Assembly (NCBI GenBank): GCA_934454145.1 | Contig: CAKSFT010000003.1 | Coordinates: forward strand, 1 to 64,000 | Direction: 5' to 3' | Source: an uncultured Clostridia bacterium | GTDB lineage: Bacteria; Bacillota; Clostridia; UBA1381 | Length of the DNA stretch: 64,000 bases | Part shown: one piece after another, positions 43,984 through 51,861 of the stretch | Position numbering within the stretch: position 1 is the first letter of the stretch | Layout: each line of letters starts with the position of its first letter | The notes under the pieces: model-generated | What the model was told of the DNA's origin: nothing | The model's database searches: none | What the model saw: only the letters and a program-made list of their open reading frames with translations | Program-made: the position numbers and the translations under genes

Positions 43984-44658
43984 ATGAAGGTGATTTGGCT
44001 GGGACAGGGCGGTTTTTTGGCTGAAATGAACGGAAAAAAGATAATCATTGACCCGTATCTGTCAGACAGCGTGAGAAAAATAAATCCGCTGAACCGACGC
44101 AGGGTGGCGGTAAATGAAGATTTTTTTAAAATTTGCCCGGACTTTATTGTCCTCACCCACAACCATCTGGATCACACAGATCCGGAAACCCTGGAGAAAT
44201 ATTTAAAAGAAGATTCTGCCGTTACGGTTTTGGCGTCCAAAAATGCATGGGACACAGCGCGCAAATTCGGGGGCAACAATAACTATGTGATGCTCAACCG
44301 GCATACGGTGTGGACAGAGTATGGGATAAGGTTTGAGGCGGTGAGAGCGGAACATTCCGACGACTTTGCAGTCGGCGTAATCATAGATGACGGCGAAAAC
44401 AGAATTTATATAACAGGAGATACATTATATAATGAAGAAATTTTTGCAGATATCCCCCAAGGGATTGATGTTTTGTTTTTGCCGGTAAACGGCGTCGGGA
44501 ACAATATGAATTTTGCTGACGCGGCGGCATTTGCAAAAAGGGTAAATGCAACGAAAGTTGTTCCGATGCATTTTGGAATGTTTGACGAATTGAATCCCGA
44601 AGAACTTGACTGCGAAAATAAAGTTATTCCGCAGATATATAAGGAAATTGAATTGTAA
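43984..44658 (+). CDS. UlaG-like MBL-fold metal-dependent hydrolase
   Basis: The 224-residue protein begins MKVIWLGQGGFLAEMNGKKIIIDPYL, typical of the L-ascorbate-6-phosphate lactonase-like branch. The metal site THNHLDHTD lies near 58; further ligands are H (RAEHSDDF), D (ITGDTLYN) and H (VPMHFGMFDE). Cytosolic. Substrate unknown; a phosphorylated sugar lactone is possible. Divergent from the AraC-type gene, with AGGTG before the start. Confidence 0.83.
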   Translation: MKVIWLGQGGFLAEMNGKKIIIDPYLSDSVRKINPLNRRRVAVNEDFFKICPDFIVLTHNHLDHTDPETLEKYLKEDSAVTVLASKNAWDTARKFGGNNNYVMLNRHTVWTEYGIRFEAVRAEHSDDFAVGVIIDDGENRIYITGDTLYNEEIFADIPQGIDVLFLPVNGVGNNMNFADAAAFAKRVNATKVVPMHFGMFDELNPEELDCENKVIPQIYKEIEL

Positions 44659-44721
44659 AAAATGCAATCCGAAACAATCTTGTATCAGAAAATTATAAAA
44701 TCAACATTTAAATTTATACAG

Positions 44722-44936
44722 TAGGTAATTGTAAAATGTAAATTTTACAATTACCTACCGCATCTTTGCGTGGGTATTGGGGGTGCCGCCCCCTGATTGG
44801 TAATCAAACATGATGACATGTGCGTCATTTTTGGCTGAAATAAAAAGTTTCAACCTGTCGTAAGGCTAAAACAGCCGGAACTTTTTATTTCTATCCAAGA
44901 ATTTTAATTGAAAAACGTTAGTTTTACAATTACCTA
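44722..44936. mobile_element. MITE-like element, copy 1
   Basis: About 215 bases run from TAGGTAATTGTAAAAT to TTTTACAATTACCTA, i.e. with inverted terminal repeats. The left end alone is a perfect 16-bp hairpin (44722-44757). The inside has a hairpin around ACATGT (near 44810-44830) and a 12-bp inverted repeat at 44838-44849/44879-44890. An 11-base sequence AATTTATACAG stands at both flanks (44711-44721 and 44938-44948), consistent with target duplication. There is no coding capacity. A second copy is at 49398-49606. Confidence 0.8.
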
Positions 44937-44966
44937 TAATTTATACAGAAAAAGGAGAAATGAAAG

Positions 44967-46057
44967 ATGAAAAAATTTGAAGTGGAGAACCACGAGCCGA
45001 GCTATTTGCCGGAGAGAAATTTACGATGTCGGAAACAGCCGACGGCAAGAAAAAGGACACGCAGCTGCCTGTGAAGCTTGAGGTCGGGAGTACATATAAA
45101 TTCGGATTTGAAATTGACCTGAAAGTAAAAAAACAAAACCTTTACATCGTAAAAGATAATCTGGAATATTACGAATTGAGGGATTGTTGCTTTTACAACA
45201 ATGATGTGAACAGCATAAAGTTCATTTATTTTTTGACATACCTTTCACCGGAATCAGATGTTTTGGGAGAATATGAGATTGACAACTTTGCTGTCAGAGA
45301 AAAGAATGAAGAAAATTTTGCGCAATTTCAGGAAATGCTCTGCAAGGATTATAAGGTTAATGTGGACAATTTAAAGGACGTGCGCAAGTTTTTGACAGAC
45401 AAAGACATATTGATGTTTGTAAACACCCCTTATGCGATAACAAAAACGAAAAGGACGCTTGTGGACACGGAGAATGAAAATGTGATGCCGATTATAAAAG
45501 ACGGCACAACCTTGGTTCCGCTGAGGTTCATTGCAGAAAACATCGGTGCGGCGGTGGAATATAACGGCAAAGAGATTGAAGTGCTTTATAAAAATCAAAA
45601 AATGATTGTCATGCCGCAGAGCAGGGAGTATTATCTGAAGAATGAAAAAAGAATGTTTGATACGCCGGTGACAGTGGTCTGTGGGAGAACAATGGTGCCT
45701 GTACGTGCTGTGGCAGAAGCCTTTGGCATGGAGATTATGTGGCGCGACGAGGGACTGATTGGGATATGCACAGACCAAGCGGAAATCGGCAAAAACGCAG
45801 ACAGATATTATGACAGAATCATAAAAACCTTTGGGCTGTATGTATCGGAAAACGGGAATGACGAAAATGACGGGAGTATAAAGAATCCGGTAAAAACCAT
45901 GCAGGCGGCGAGGAATCTGGTGCGCGGACAGAAGAGCGGAGAAGGAATCCCCGAGGGGGGACTGACGGTTTATTTTGATAAAAACAGCCGCATAGACGCA
46001 TTGACAACCGCCGATATCGGAAATGACGAAACACCTATAAAATATGTAATGAGATAA
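44967..46057 (+). pseudogene. 5'-truncated stalk/beta-helix surface protein
   Basis: A ribosome binding site (AAAGGAG) and ATG at 44967, 30 bases past the MITE, open a frame that stops after ~35 codons. One base over, a 343-codon frame (from 45026, readable back to 44981) encodes a lectin-like segment (ELFAGEKFTMSE ... YKFGFEIDL), a full two-part stalk domain (~125-240: GTTLVPLRFIAENIG, GRTMVPVRAVAEAFG), and then the entry of a beta-helix domain (GLYVSENGNDENDGSIKNP ... GGLTVYFDKN), which stops abruptly at 46055. Signal peptide and most of the helix are missing. It looks like an internal fragment of a longer secreted protein. Confidence 0.7.
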
Positions 46058-46069
46058 AGGGAGGTTTAC

Positions 46070-47519
46070 ATGAAGAAATGTATTGCTTTGCTGCTTATGC
46101 TGAGCTTTGCGGCTGTGATTCCGACGGTTGAGGCAAAAGAATCGGACGCCGAATATGTCGCAAAGCCGGGGCAGAATGTTGTGGTAAGCTGCGGAGAAAA
46201 ACTTGCGGACGAGAGCATATTGGTGAGCTTTGGTGTAAAACTGCCGTATGAAACCGCAAATGAAAATTTTGCAGTGACTATAAATTCTTCAGACGGAGAA
46301 ATTGTGTCTTTTCTTGAGTTTTCGGGCGGAATGTTCAAACTGCGCGGCAAAACTGAAAATGTTGACATACCGGCATCAATAAAAGCGGGAAAAGAATATA
46401 CATTCGGCTTTTTGATTGAGCCGAAGAATATGAAACAGGACATTTTTGCAACAAGCAGTGACAGTGAGCTTTGGCAAAAACAGCCGTGCCGTGATTTCAC
46501 AGCTTGACGCCGACCTTGTAAGCATCAGCAATGCAAGCTATATAAATTTTGAGGGGATAAAATTTTCGGAATCAAGGGAAAGCGGCATTGTCATGAACAA
46601 CTGTTCCGACATAAACGTGTCAGACTATGAAGTGAGCAACATCGGAAAAAACGGCGTGATGATAAACAACTGCAAAAATATAGTGTTTGACGGCGGAAAA
46701 ATTTATAATATTGCAAGAGTCGGATTTAATATTGTGGAAACAATAAATAACGAACTGACGGAATCGGGGAATATACTAAAAAATTCCGAAGTTTACAGAT
46801 GCTCGCGCGCAAACGGCGGCACGGTTTCGGCAATAATCCTTGTCGGCGTGGGCAACAAAATCCTTGATTGCAGGATACATGACTGCCCGTCCGCGGCAAT
46901 CGGAATGTCAGGCTTGAAGCACCTGATACAAGACAGCGAATTTTATAATTTTTGCGAATACATTTCCGATTGGGGAGTTATTTATATAGGCAGGTCATGG
47001 GCGTATTATGGCAATACAATAAAAAACAACTATTTCCATGATATTGATAAAAAAGGTATAAATTCAATTTATCTTGACGACTATATGTCGGGGACAACAG
47101 TTGAGGGAAATGCATTTGTAAATTGTTATTCCGGGATTGGCGCAAGCGGCGGCCGTGACAATACAGTTATAAATAATTTCTTTTATAATTGCAAAAATTC
47201 ACTTGTTATGACAACCCATTGGGGCGTGACAAATGACAAATATCATGCAAAAGACGGCACCGACAATGATAATGTATATTACAGACTGATAAAGACGCCA
47301 TACCTTGCACAGCTGAAAAAAGACTTCCCGGGTGTGCAGAGAATTCTTGATGAATACGATTCACAGGAATATCCCGACAACCACCCGGAATATCCGAAAA
47401 ATAATGTGGTTTACGGGAACGTTGTCTACAGTTCACGCGGAGTGTTTGCAGACGAAAATGTGAAGGAGTATGGAAATATAACAATCGACCCGGCAAAAGA
47501 CGTGGCAATTTATAAATAG
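46070..47519 (+). pseudogene. broken secreted lectin-like/beta-helix protein
   Basis: ATG at 46070 has GGGAGG five bases upstream and a signal peptide (MKKCIALLLMLSFAAVIPTVEA). A lectin-like segment follows (~25-125, with KAGKEYTFGFLI matching GSTYKFGFEI of the preceding fragment). This frame stops at 46507. An overlapping second frame from about 46446 to 47519 encodes ~355 residues of beta-helix repeats (SRAVISQLDADLVSISNASYINFEGIK..., WGVIYIGRSW, IYLDD, SGGRD). The expected stalk domain and helix start are missing, so a deletion fused the two parts out of frame. Compare the preceding fragment, which has exactly the missing pieces. Confidence 0.72.
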
Positions 47520-47539
47520 TCTTTTTTGAAAATAAAAGT

Positions 47540-47580
47540 AAAGGAGCCGTGGCAAAACAGTGTCCCGGCTCCTTTATTTT
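47540..47580 (+). terminator. terminator after the beta-helix fragment
   Basis: AAAGGAGCCG and CGGCTCCTTT pair around a 16-base loop, followed by ATTTTTT. Confidence 0.78.
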
Positions 47581-47582
47581 TT

Positions 47583-47616
47583 ATGTAATTGTAAAACTGA
47601 TGTTTTACAATTACAT
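47583..47616. repeat. solo palindrome resembling the MITE ends
   Basis: Two 15-base arms ATGTAATTGTAAAAC/GTTTTACAATTACAT flank TGAT. The arm core GTAATTGTAAAAC is the same as the MITE terminus. It could be what remains of an internally deleted or excised copy, or an independent terminator between convergent genes. Confidence 0.55.
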
Positions 47617-47618
47617 AT

Positions 47619-48296
47619 TTATATTTTTAATTTTCTCAGCATTTTTTTTGTGTCGGCAGTGATTCGGTTACTTTCGATTGCTTTTTGGATAGTTTTGTTG
47701 TGAACCCATTTTTCCAAAACATGATTTTTTATATAAACTATGCTCTCGTCATATTGTTTTGCCAGCGCGGTTGCAAAATACCACGCTATCATCATATTGA
47801 TATAATACTCATCGGATTTTACCGAGGCGACAAGCTCCAAAAAAGCAGGGTCAAATTCTTCATCAAGGAAAAGCTTCATCAAAAGCCCGATGGCATAACG
47901 CACAGTGTATGTATGAGAGGATTTTATCCATCTTTTTATTTCCGGCAACAATGTGTCGGTGTGCTTTTTGAACACCGGCGGAAGGAACATGTCGCATGTT
48001 GCCCAATTGTCGATGTATGGCAATAATGCCGCGGTTTTTGCAAGTGCTCTTTCATAATCCTTTTCGGATTCAATCAAAAATGCATGAAGATTGTTTTCCT
48101 CATAATATTTGTGCGGAAGCGCCGACAGAAAAACAGCAGAATCCGCTGTTTTTGCAAATTCGCGTGCAAATTTGCGCAGAACCGGCGTCCTTATCCCGAT
48201 TATCAAATCGGGGGCAACGGTCGGGATAAGCTTTGAATGAAATTTTTTATATTCTTCATCTTTGAGTGAAAAAAGCTTTTTTTCAAGGTCATTCAT
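47619..48296 (-). CDS. alkD: AlkD-like DNA alkylation repair protein
   Basis: I place the start at 48296 (MNDLEKKLFSLKDEEYKKFHSKLIPT), leaving 225 residues. The protein is all-helical HEAT-like: GIRTPVLRKFAREFAKT, EENNLHAFLIESEKDYERAL, INMMIAWYFATALAKQY and KWVHNKTIQKAIESNRI. AlkD glycosylases remove bulky alkylated purines. The helix INNWATCD-like sequence IDNWATCDMF near 102-111 matches the family core. It follows galM by 13 bases and is probably co-transcribed. Confidence 0.87.
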   Translation of the reverse strand: MNDLEKKLFSLKDEEYKKFHSKLIPTVAPDLIIGIRTPVLRKFAREFAKTADSAVFLSALPHKYYEENNLHAFLIESEKDYERALAKTAALLPYIDNWATCDMFLPPVFKKHTDTLLPEIKRWIKSSHTYTVRYAIGLLMKLFLDEEFDPAFLELVASVKSDEYYINMMIAWYFATALAKQYDESIVYIKNHVLEKWVHNKTIQKAIESNRITADTKKMLRKLKI

Positions 48297-48309
48297 GTTG
48301 TTTTCTCTC

Positions 48310-49368
48310 TCAGCGTATGCCGAAATGGTATTCGGTGACATGGTCATACTTGTCGCCTTTTTTCAACACTGTGGACGGGAAGTGATTGTACATAAATGCA
48401 TTTGGGAAAAACTGTGTTTCCAGGCAAAGCGCACCGTGCTTTTTGTAAACCGCGCCGTCTTTGCAGACACGTTTTTCGTCAATACAGTTGCCGGTGTACA
48501 GCTGAATGCCCGGCATATCGGTGTAAAAATCCATGTTTATGCCGTTTTCTTCGCACCAAAGGCTGCCGGCTTTTCTCATGCCTGTGCCGCTCAGGATAAA
48601 GTTATGGTCGTACCCGCCAAACATCTCAAGTTGTTTTTCGGAAACATCATTTATGTCTTGCCCTACGCGTTTTTCGGTTGTAAAATCAAAAGCAGTCCCC
48701 AAAACCGAGCGTATTTCACCGTTTGGCATACATTCACTGTTGTTTGGCGTGTAGAACAGGCTGTTGATACAAAGCTTAAGATTATCAATATTTTTGCCGC
48801 TGTCGTGACCGTTCAGATTAAAATAACTGTGATTTGTAAGGTTTACGACAGTATCCTTGTTTGCCGCGGCGGTGTAGTGGATTTTCAGACCGTTGTCCTT
48901 TGTCAGGGTATATGTGACGATGACATCAAGCTCTCCGGGAAAGCCCTCTTCGCCGTCATAGCTTTTTGCCGCAAGCAGGAGCGCCGGTTCTTCTGGGTCG
49001 TCAATCATTTTTGCCCTCCAGACCTTTTTGTCAAAACCTTTTATTCCGCCGTGAAGATTGTTGTTTCCGTCATTTTTGTTCAGGGCAAAGCTTCTTTTTC
49101 CGACCTTGATTTTTGCATTTGCCACTCTGTTTGAGTTTCTGCCTATCAGTGCACCGAAATAACCGTCATTGTCGGCATATTCTGCCAAGGTGGAGCGCCC
49201 GAGGACAACGTCACGGAAAACGCCGTCTTTGTCGCGCACATAAAGATTTTTTATTATACCGCCATAATTTATAATTTCCGCTTTGAGCCCGCGTCCGTTG
49301 TCAAGGGTATAAAGCATGATTGTTTCGTCCCCGGGGACTCTGCCGAACTGTTTTTCTGTTATGCTCAT
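48310..49368 (-). CDS. galM: aldose 1-epimerase (galactose mutarotase)
   Basis: Start at 49368 follows GGAGGA. The 352-residue enzyme has the family residues: GRNSNRVANAK near 80, HGGIKGFDKKVW near 105, catalytic His in LTNHSYFNL and catalytic Glu in CLETQFFPNAF. It interconverts alpha and beta anomers of aldohexoses in the cytosol. The gene's promoter (49623-49651) is separated from its start by the inserted MITE copy 2, so the element forms most of the mRNA leader. Confidence 0.93.
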   Translation of the reverse strand: MSITEKQFGRVPGDETIMLYTLDNGRGLKAEIINYGGIIKNLYVRDKDGVFRDVVLGRSTLAEYADNDGYFGALIGRNSNRVANAKIKVGKRSFALNKNDGNNNLHGGIKGFDKKVWRAKMIDDPEEPALLLAAKSYDGEEGFPGELDVIVTYTLTKDNGLKIHYTAAANKDTVVNLTNHSYFNLNGHDSGKNIDNLKLCINSLFYTPNNSECMPNGEIRSVLGTAFDFTTEKRVGQDINDVSEKQLEMFGGYDHNFILSGTGMRKAGSLWCEENGINMDFYTDMPGIQLYTGNCIDEKRVCKDGAVYKKHGALCLETQFFPNAFMYNHFPSTVLKKGDKYDHVTEYHFGIR

Positions 49369-49397
49369 AAAAAATTCCTCCGTATAATGATTTAATA

Positions 49398-49606
49398 TAG
49401 GTAATTGTAAAATGTAAATTTCACAATTAGCCACCGCATCTTTTCGGGGGTACCAAACCCCTGATTGGTAACCAAAAATGACGACATGTGCGTCATTTTT
49501 GGCTGAAATAAAAAGTTTCAACTTGTCGTAAAGTTAAAATGGATGAACTTTTTTTTATTTCTACCCAAGAATTTTAATTGAAAAACGTTAGTTTTACAAT
49601 TACCTA
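49398..49606. mobile_element. MITE-like element, copy 2
   Basis: A 209-base element aligns end to end with copy 1 (both TAGGTAATTG ... CAATTACCTA), with scattered substitutions and short indels. It is flanked by an exact 11-bp duplication, ATGATTTAATA, at 49387-49397 and 49607-49617. The left hairpin is partly decayed (TTTCACAATTAGCCA in place of the perfect arm). It lies in the same orientation as copy 1, within the 5' leader of galM. Confidence 0.85.
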
Positions 49607-49622
49607 ATGATTTAATACCTTT

Positions 49623-49651
49623 ATTATACGTTTTTTGTAAAAAATTGTCAA
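49623..49651 (-). promoter_or_regulatory. sigma-A promoter of galM-alkD
   Basis: On the minus strand TTGACA (49651-49646), 17 bases and TATAAT (49628-49623) make a perfect consensus promoter. The distance to the galM start is about 255 bases because of the inserted element. Its -35 overlaps the stop codon of the GerMN gene. Confidence 0.88.
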
Positions 49652-50112
49652 GAACAAATGTCATAGTCGGGAATGAATGTTTCGCGCATGTCAAGAAAAC
49701 CGACATAATTTTTCTGTTTTTTTCCATTTACGGTAAATTCCACAGTTATTATACTTCCGTCAGAGGTAAGGGAATTTACAATTGAATAAACAAGCATAAG
49801 TTCGTCTCTTTCGCTTATTTTTGCATACGACGAGCGGACAAGGTTTACGGTAGCGCATGTGTCCTTTACGGACACGCTCATATTGTCGGGCAGATACGGC
49901 ACGCCGCGGTTTTGCAATTCAAAAAGCCTGTCCAAAATCGTGCGGCACAAAACCTCAGTGTTTTGCGCATAAATTTTTTCACATTTTTGATAAAGCACAG
50001 CCTGTCCTGTTTTTACAGTATAAAGAACAACCGGGTGCGCAACATAAAAAGAATTGCTCATAAGCAATGAAGAAAGGATAACAGATGCGGCAATTTTTAA
50101 TAGTTTAATCAT
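49648..50112 (-). CDS. secreted GerMN-domain protein
   Basis: Start at 50112 follows AGGAGG by five bases. The 154-residue protein has an N-terminal hydrophobic segment (LLKIAASVILSSLLMSNSFYV), probably a signal anchor. Then comes a GerMN-type domain: VSVKDTCATVNLVRSSYAKISERDELMLVYSIVNSLTSDGSIITVEFTVNGK core, ending MRETFIPDYDI. GerMN domains occur in the spore germination and engulfment protein GerM and in lipoproteins. Its role here is not known; a sporulation or envelope function is likely. Confidence 0.75.
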   Translation of the reverse strand: MIKLLKIAASVILSSLLMSNSFYVAHPVVLYTVKTGQAVLYQKCEKIYAQNTEVLCRTILDRLFELQNRGVPYLPDNMSVSVKDTCATVNLVRSSYAKISERDELMLVYSIVNSLTSDGSIITVEFTVNGKKQKNYVGFLDMRETFIPDYDICS

Positions 50113-50136
50113 ATGTACCTCCTGAAAACAAGCATA

Positions 50137-50172
50137 AAAAAACAAGCATATATTTATCTATATGCTTGTTTT
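50137..50172 (-). terminator. terminator after the TSCPD gene, overlapping the GerMN leader
   Basis: AACAAGCATATA (50141-50152) and TATATGCTTGTT (50159-50170) form a 12-bp hairpin flanked by A and T runs. Confidence 0.78.
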
Positions 50173-50179
50173 TCGGATT

Positions 50180-50443
50180 TTATGACTTGTTTTCTTCGGC
50201 AAGGGCAAGCTCCAGGGCTTTTGCAAGCTGGTCGGGACATGAAGTGCCGCGTGCGGAACAGTCTGTGCCCTTCAGTCGTGCAATCACTTCTTTTGCCGGC
50301 ATGCCTTCTGCCAGACGGGCAATTCCTTGTGTGTTGCCGTTGCAGCCTCTTGTGAAGTGTATGTTTTTGACTGTGCCATTTTCCAGTTCAAAATCTATCT
50401 GCACCGAGCAGACCCCGTGCGGACTGTAGGTATACTTAGACAT
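50180..50443 (-). CDS. TSCPD-domain protein (TIGR03905-like)
   Basis: Start at 50443 follows GGAGGTG. The 87-residue protein reads as the small TSCPD family: YSPHGVCSVQIDFELENGTVKNIHFTRGCNGNTQGI and GTDCSARGTSCPDQLAKAL, with cysteines in VCS, GCNGN, DCS and TSCPD that may bind metal. The same domain is found at the end of class II ribonucleotide reductases. Stand-alone function unknown. Confidence 0.87.
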   Translation of the reverse strand: MSKYTYSPHGVCSVQIDFELENGTVKNIHFTRGCNGNTQGIARLAEGMPAKEVIARLKGTDCSARGTSCPDQLAKALELALAEENKS

Positions 50444-50582
50444 TTTATCACCTCCGTAACAAAAGATATGTACATAATTATTATAATACATTTTGCGTAT
50501 GATTTCAATAGCCGCAGCTCAAAAAAATGCCGAATTTTTGATGAAAATAATCATAAAACAGCAATATTTGATTGGTTTTGAA

Positions 50583-50693
50583 ATGCTTTGCAAAACGAGA
50601 AAATGCCCGTTTTATAAAACACGCAGACAGTTTATAGAGGATTTGAAGAAATATCCTCTGCCGGAGGGTATGCACCGGCGAATAAAAGATTAA
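50583..50693 (+). pseudogene. fragment of a small mobile-element ORF
   Basis: The open frame from the ATG at 50583 reads MLCKTRKCPFYKTRRQFIEDLKK and ends HRRIKD at 50693. It looks like the start of a short phage or ICE protein with a CxFYKT motif. No clear ribosome binding site is present. It lies directly before the XF1762-type relic. Assignment is tentative. Confidence 0.35.
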
Positions 50694-50710
50694 AAGGAGT
50701 GAAACGGAAT

Positions 50711-51468
50711 GTGTTAGAGATAAAGCATATCGAACTGAAAGAAGCAAACGAATTTATGGGGTTGTATCACAGACATCATAAGCCTGTTATCGGGCATAGA
50801 TTTTCAATCGGCTGTTTTTCGGACGATAAATTAGTCGGTGTTGCCATAGTCGGCAGACCTATTGCAAGAAGAATAGACCAACACAGTGCCGTTGAGGTGT
50901 TGCGATGCTGCACAGACGAAACAAAAAATGCTTGCAGTATGCTATGCTGCTTGCAGACGAGCCGCAAAGGCTTTGGGCTATGAAAGAATAATCACATATA
51001 TTCTTGAAACGGAACCGGGAAAAAGCCTTAGTGCAAGAGGTTGGAATTACGCTTATAAAAATTGCGGAGGGAACCGGAATTTTGCAAGCCGGCCGAGGAA
51101 GGTGGCGCCTGCAATACCTAAAAAACTATATGAAATTAGCAGTGAAAGTGACGAAATCAGCGATGATGATGTTATAAAAAGTATTGCTTCTTACGGCAGC
51201 CTGATTGCAGGCGGAAAACAGAGAATATATGAGTTTTTTCAGAGTAATATAGGCTGGAAAGACAGAGCGAATTTTCTGAAAAATGAATATGGAATATGCG
51301 GAGCGTCCGTAACGGTAGACGATAAGTATTATTCGTGGATGGCAGACGGAAAAGAAATTGAGTATCATGCAAGGGAAAATCTTGATAGGTGCGGCTATGT
51401 TTGGGTTGATTTCATACGGTGAGTTTAAAAACTTTGCCGACATCAAAAAAATCATTTCTTACCAATAG
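50711..51468 (+). pseudogene. phage/ICE relic: XF1762-type acetyltransferase joined to a helicase-protein segment, two frameshifts
   Basis: From GTG 50711 (GGAG 11 bases upstream) the frame encodes an XF1762-family N-acetyltransferase-like start: IKHIELKEANEFMGLYHRHHKPVIGHRFSIGC, LVGVAIVGRP, and TKNACSML. A shift at about 50940 moves the continuation (YAACRRAAKALGYERIITYIL ... GWNYAYK) to another frame. Around residue 135 the sequence changes to a different protein (SIASYGSLIAGGKQRIYEFFQ ... RANFLKNEYGICGAS), like a segment of large helicase/methyltransferase proteins of integrative elements. A second shift at 51420 hides the tail FKNFADIKKIISYQ, ending at 51468. This is clearly decayed mobile DNA. 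Confidence 0.68.
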
Positions 51469-51861
51469 CATAAGAACAAGGGTAAAATTCACGGTCTCAT
51501 GCGAGACCGCCCTTGACATGGCGTAAAATCTGTGCTATATTATAGTTAAGGCAGAAAAGCCTAAACTCGGCTATTCTGCCTGCTAAAAACAGATATTTTG
51601 TCATAGAAAAATTGAATTTACAGAAAAAACCTCACACTTGGCATCATATGTCCTTCGAGTATTTCTACACCTTTATACCTACACAATGTTCGTATTATTT
51701 CTTGTAGACTTTCTCAATATTGTCCATATATCGCCTTTCTCAGATATTTTGGTATAAATTCTGTATGATACTTGCACATCCATATTGAAAAATCCGATGT
51801 AATATGATATGATACAATAGTATAGATTTGTGTTGCCGCAAAAGGCAGAACGGAGGAAAAT
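51469..51861 (+). promoter_or_regulatory. intergenic stretch with two promoters and a hairpin
   Basis: No gene is visible. A perfect-spacing promoter TTGACA (51513-51518), 17 bases, TATATT (51536-51541) drives straight into a stable hairpin GGCAGAAAAGCC/GGCTATTCTGCC (51550-51580) with no gene behind it. A second promoter, TTGAAA (51785-51790), 17 bases, TATGAT (51808-51813), precedes the beta-helix gene at 51862. A 6-bp inverted repeat GGTCTC/GAGACC lies at 51493-51508. Confidence 0.65.

Noticed and set aside
47583..47616. Third full MITE copy
   Set aside because: Only the terminal palindrome is present, without the inner ~170 bases and without a recognisable 11-bp duplication; kept as a solo repeat.
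48262..49134. Plus-strand open frame of 290 codons
   Set aside because: Antisense to galM; no ribosome binding site.
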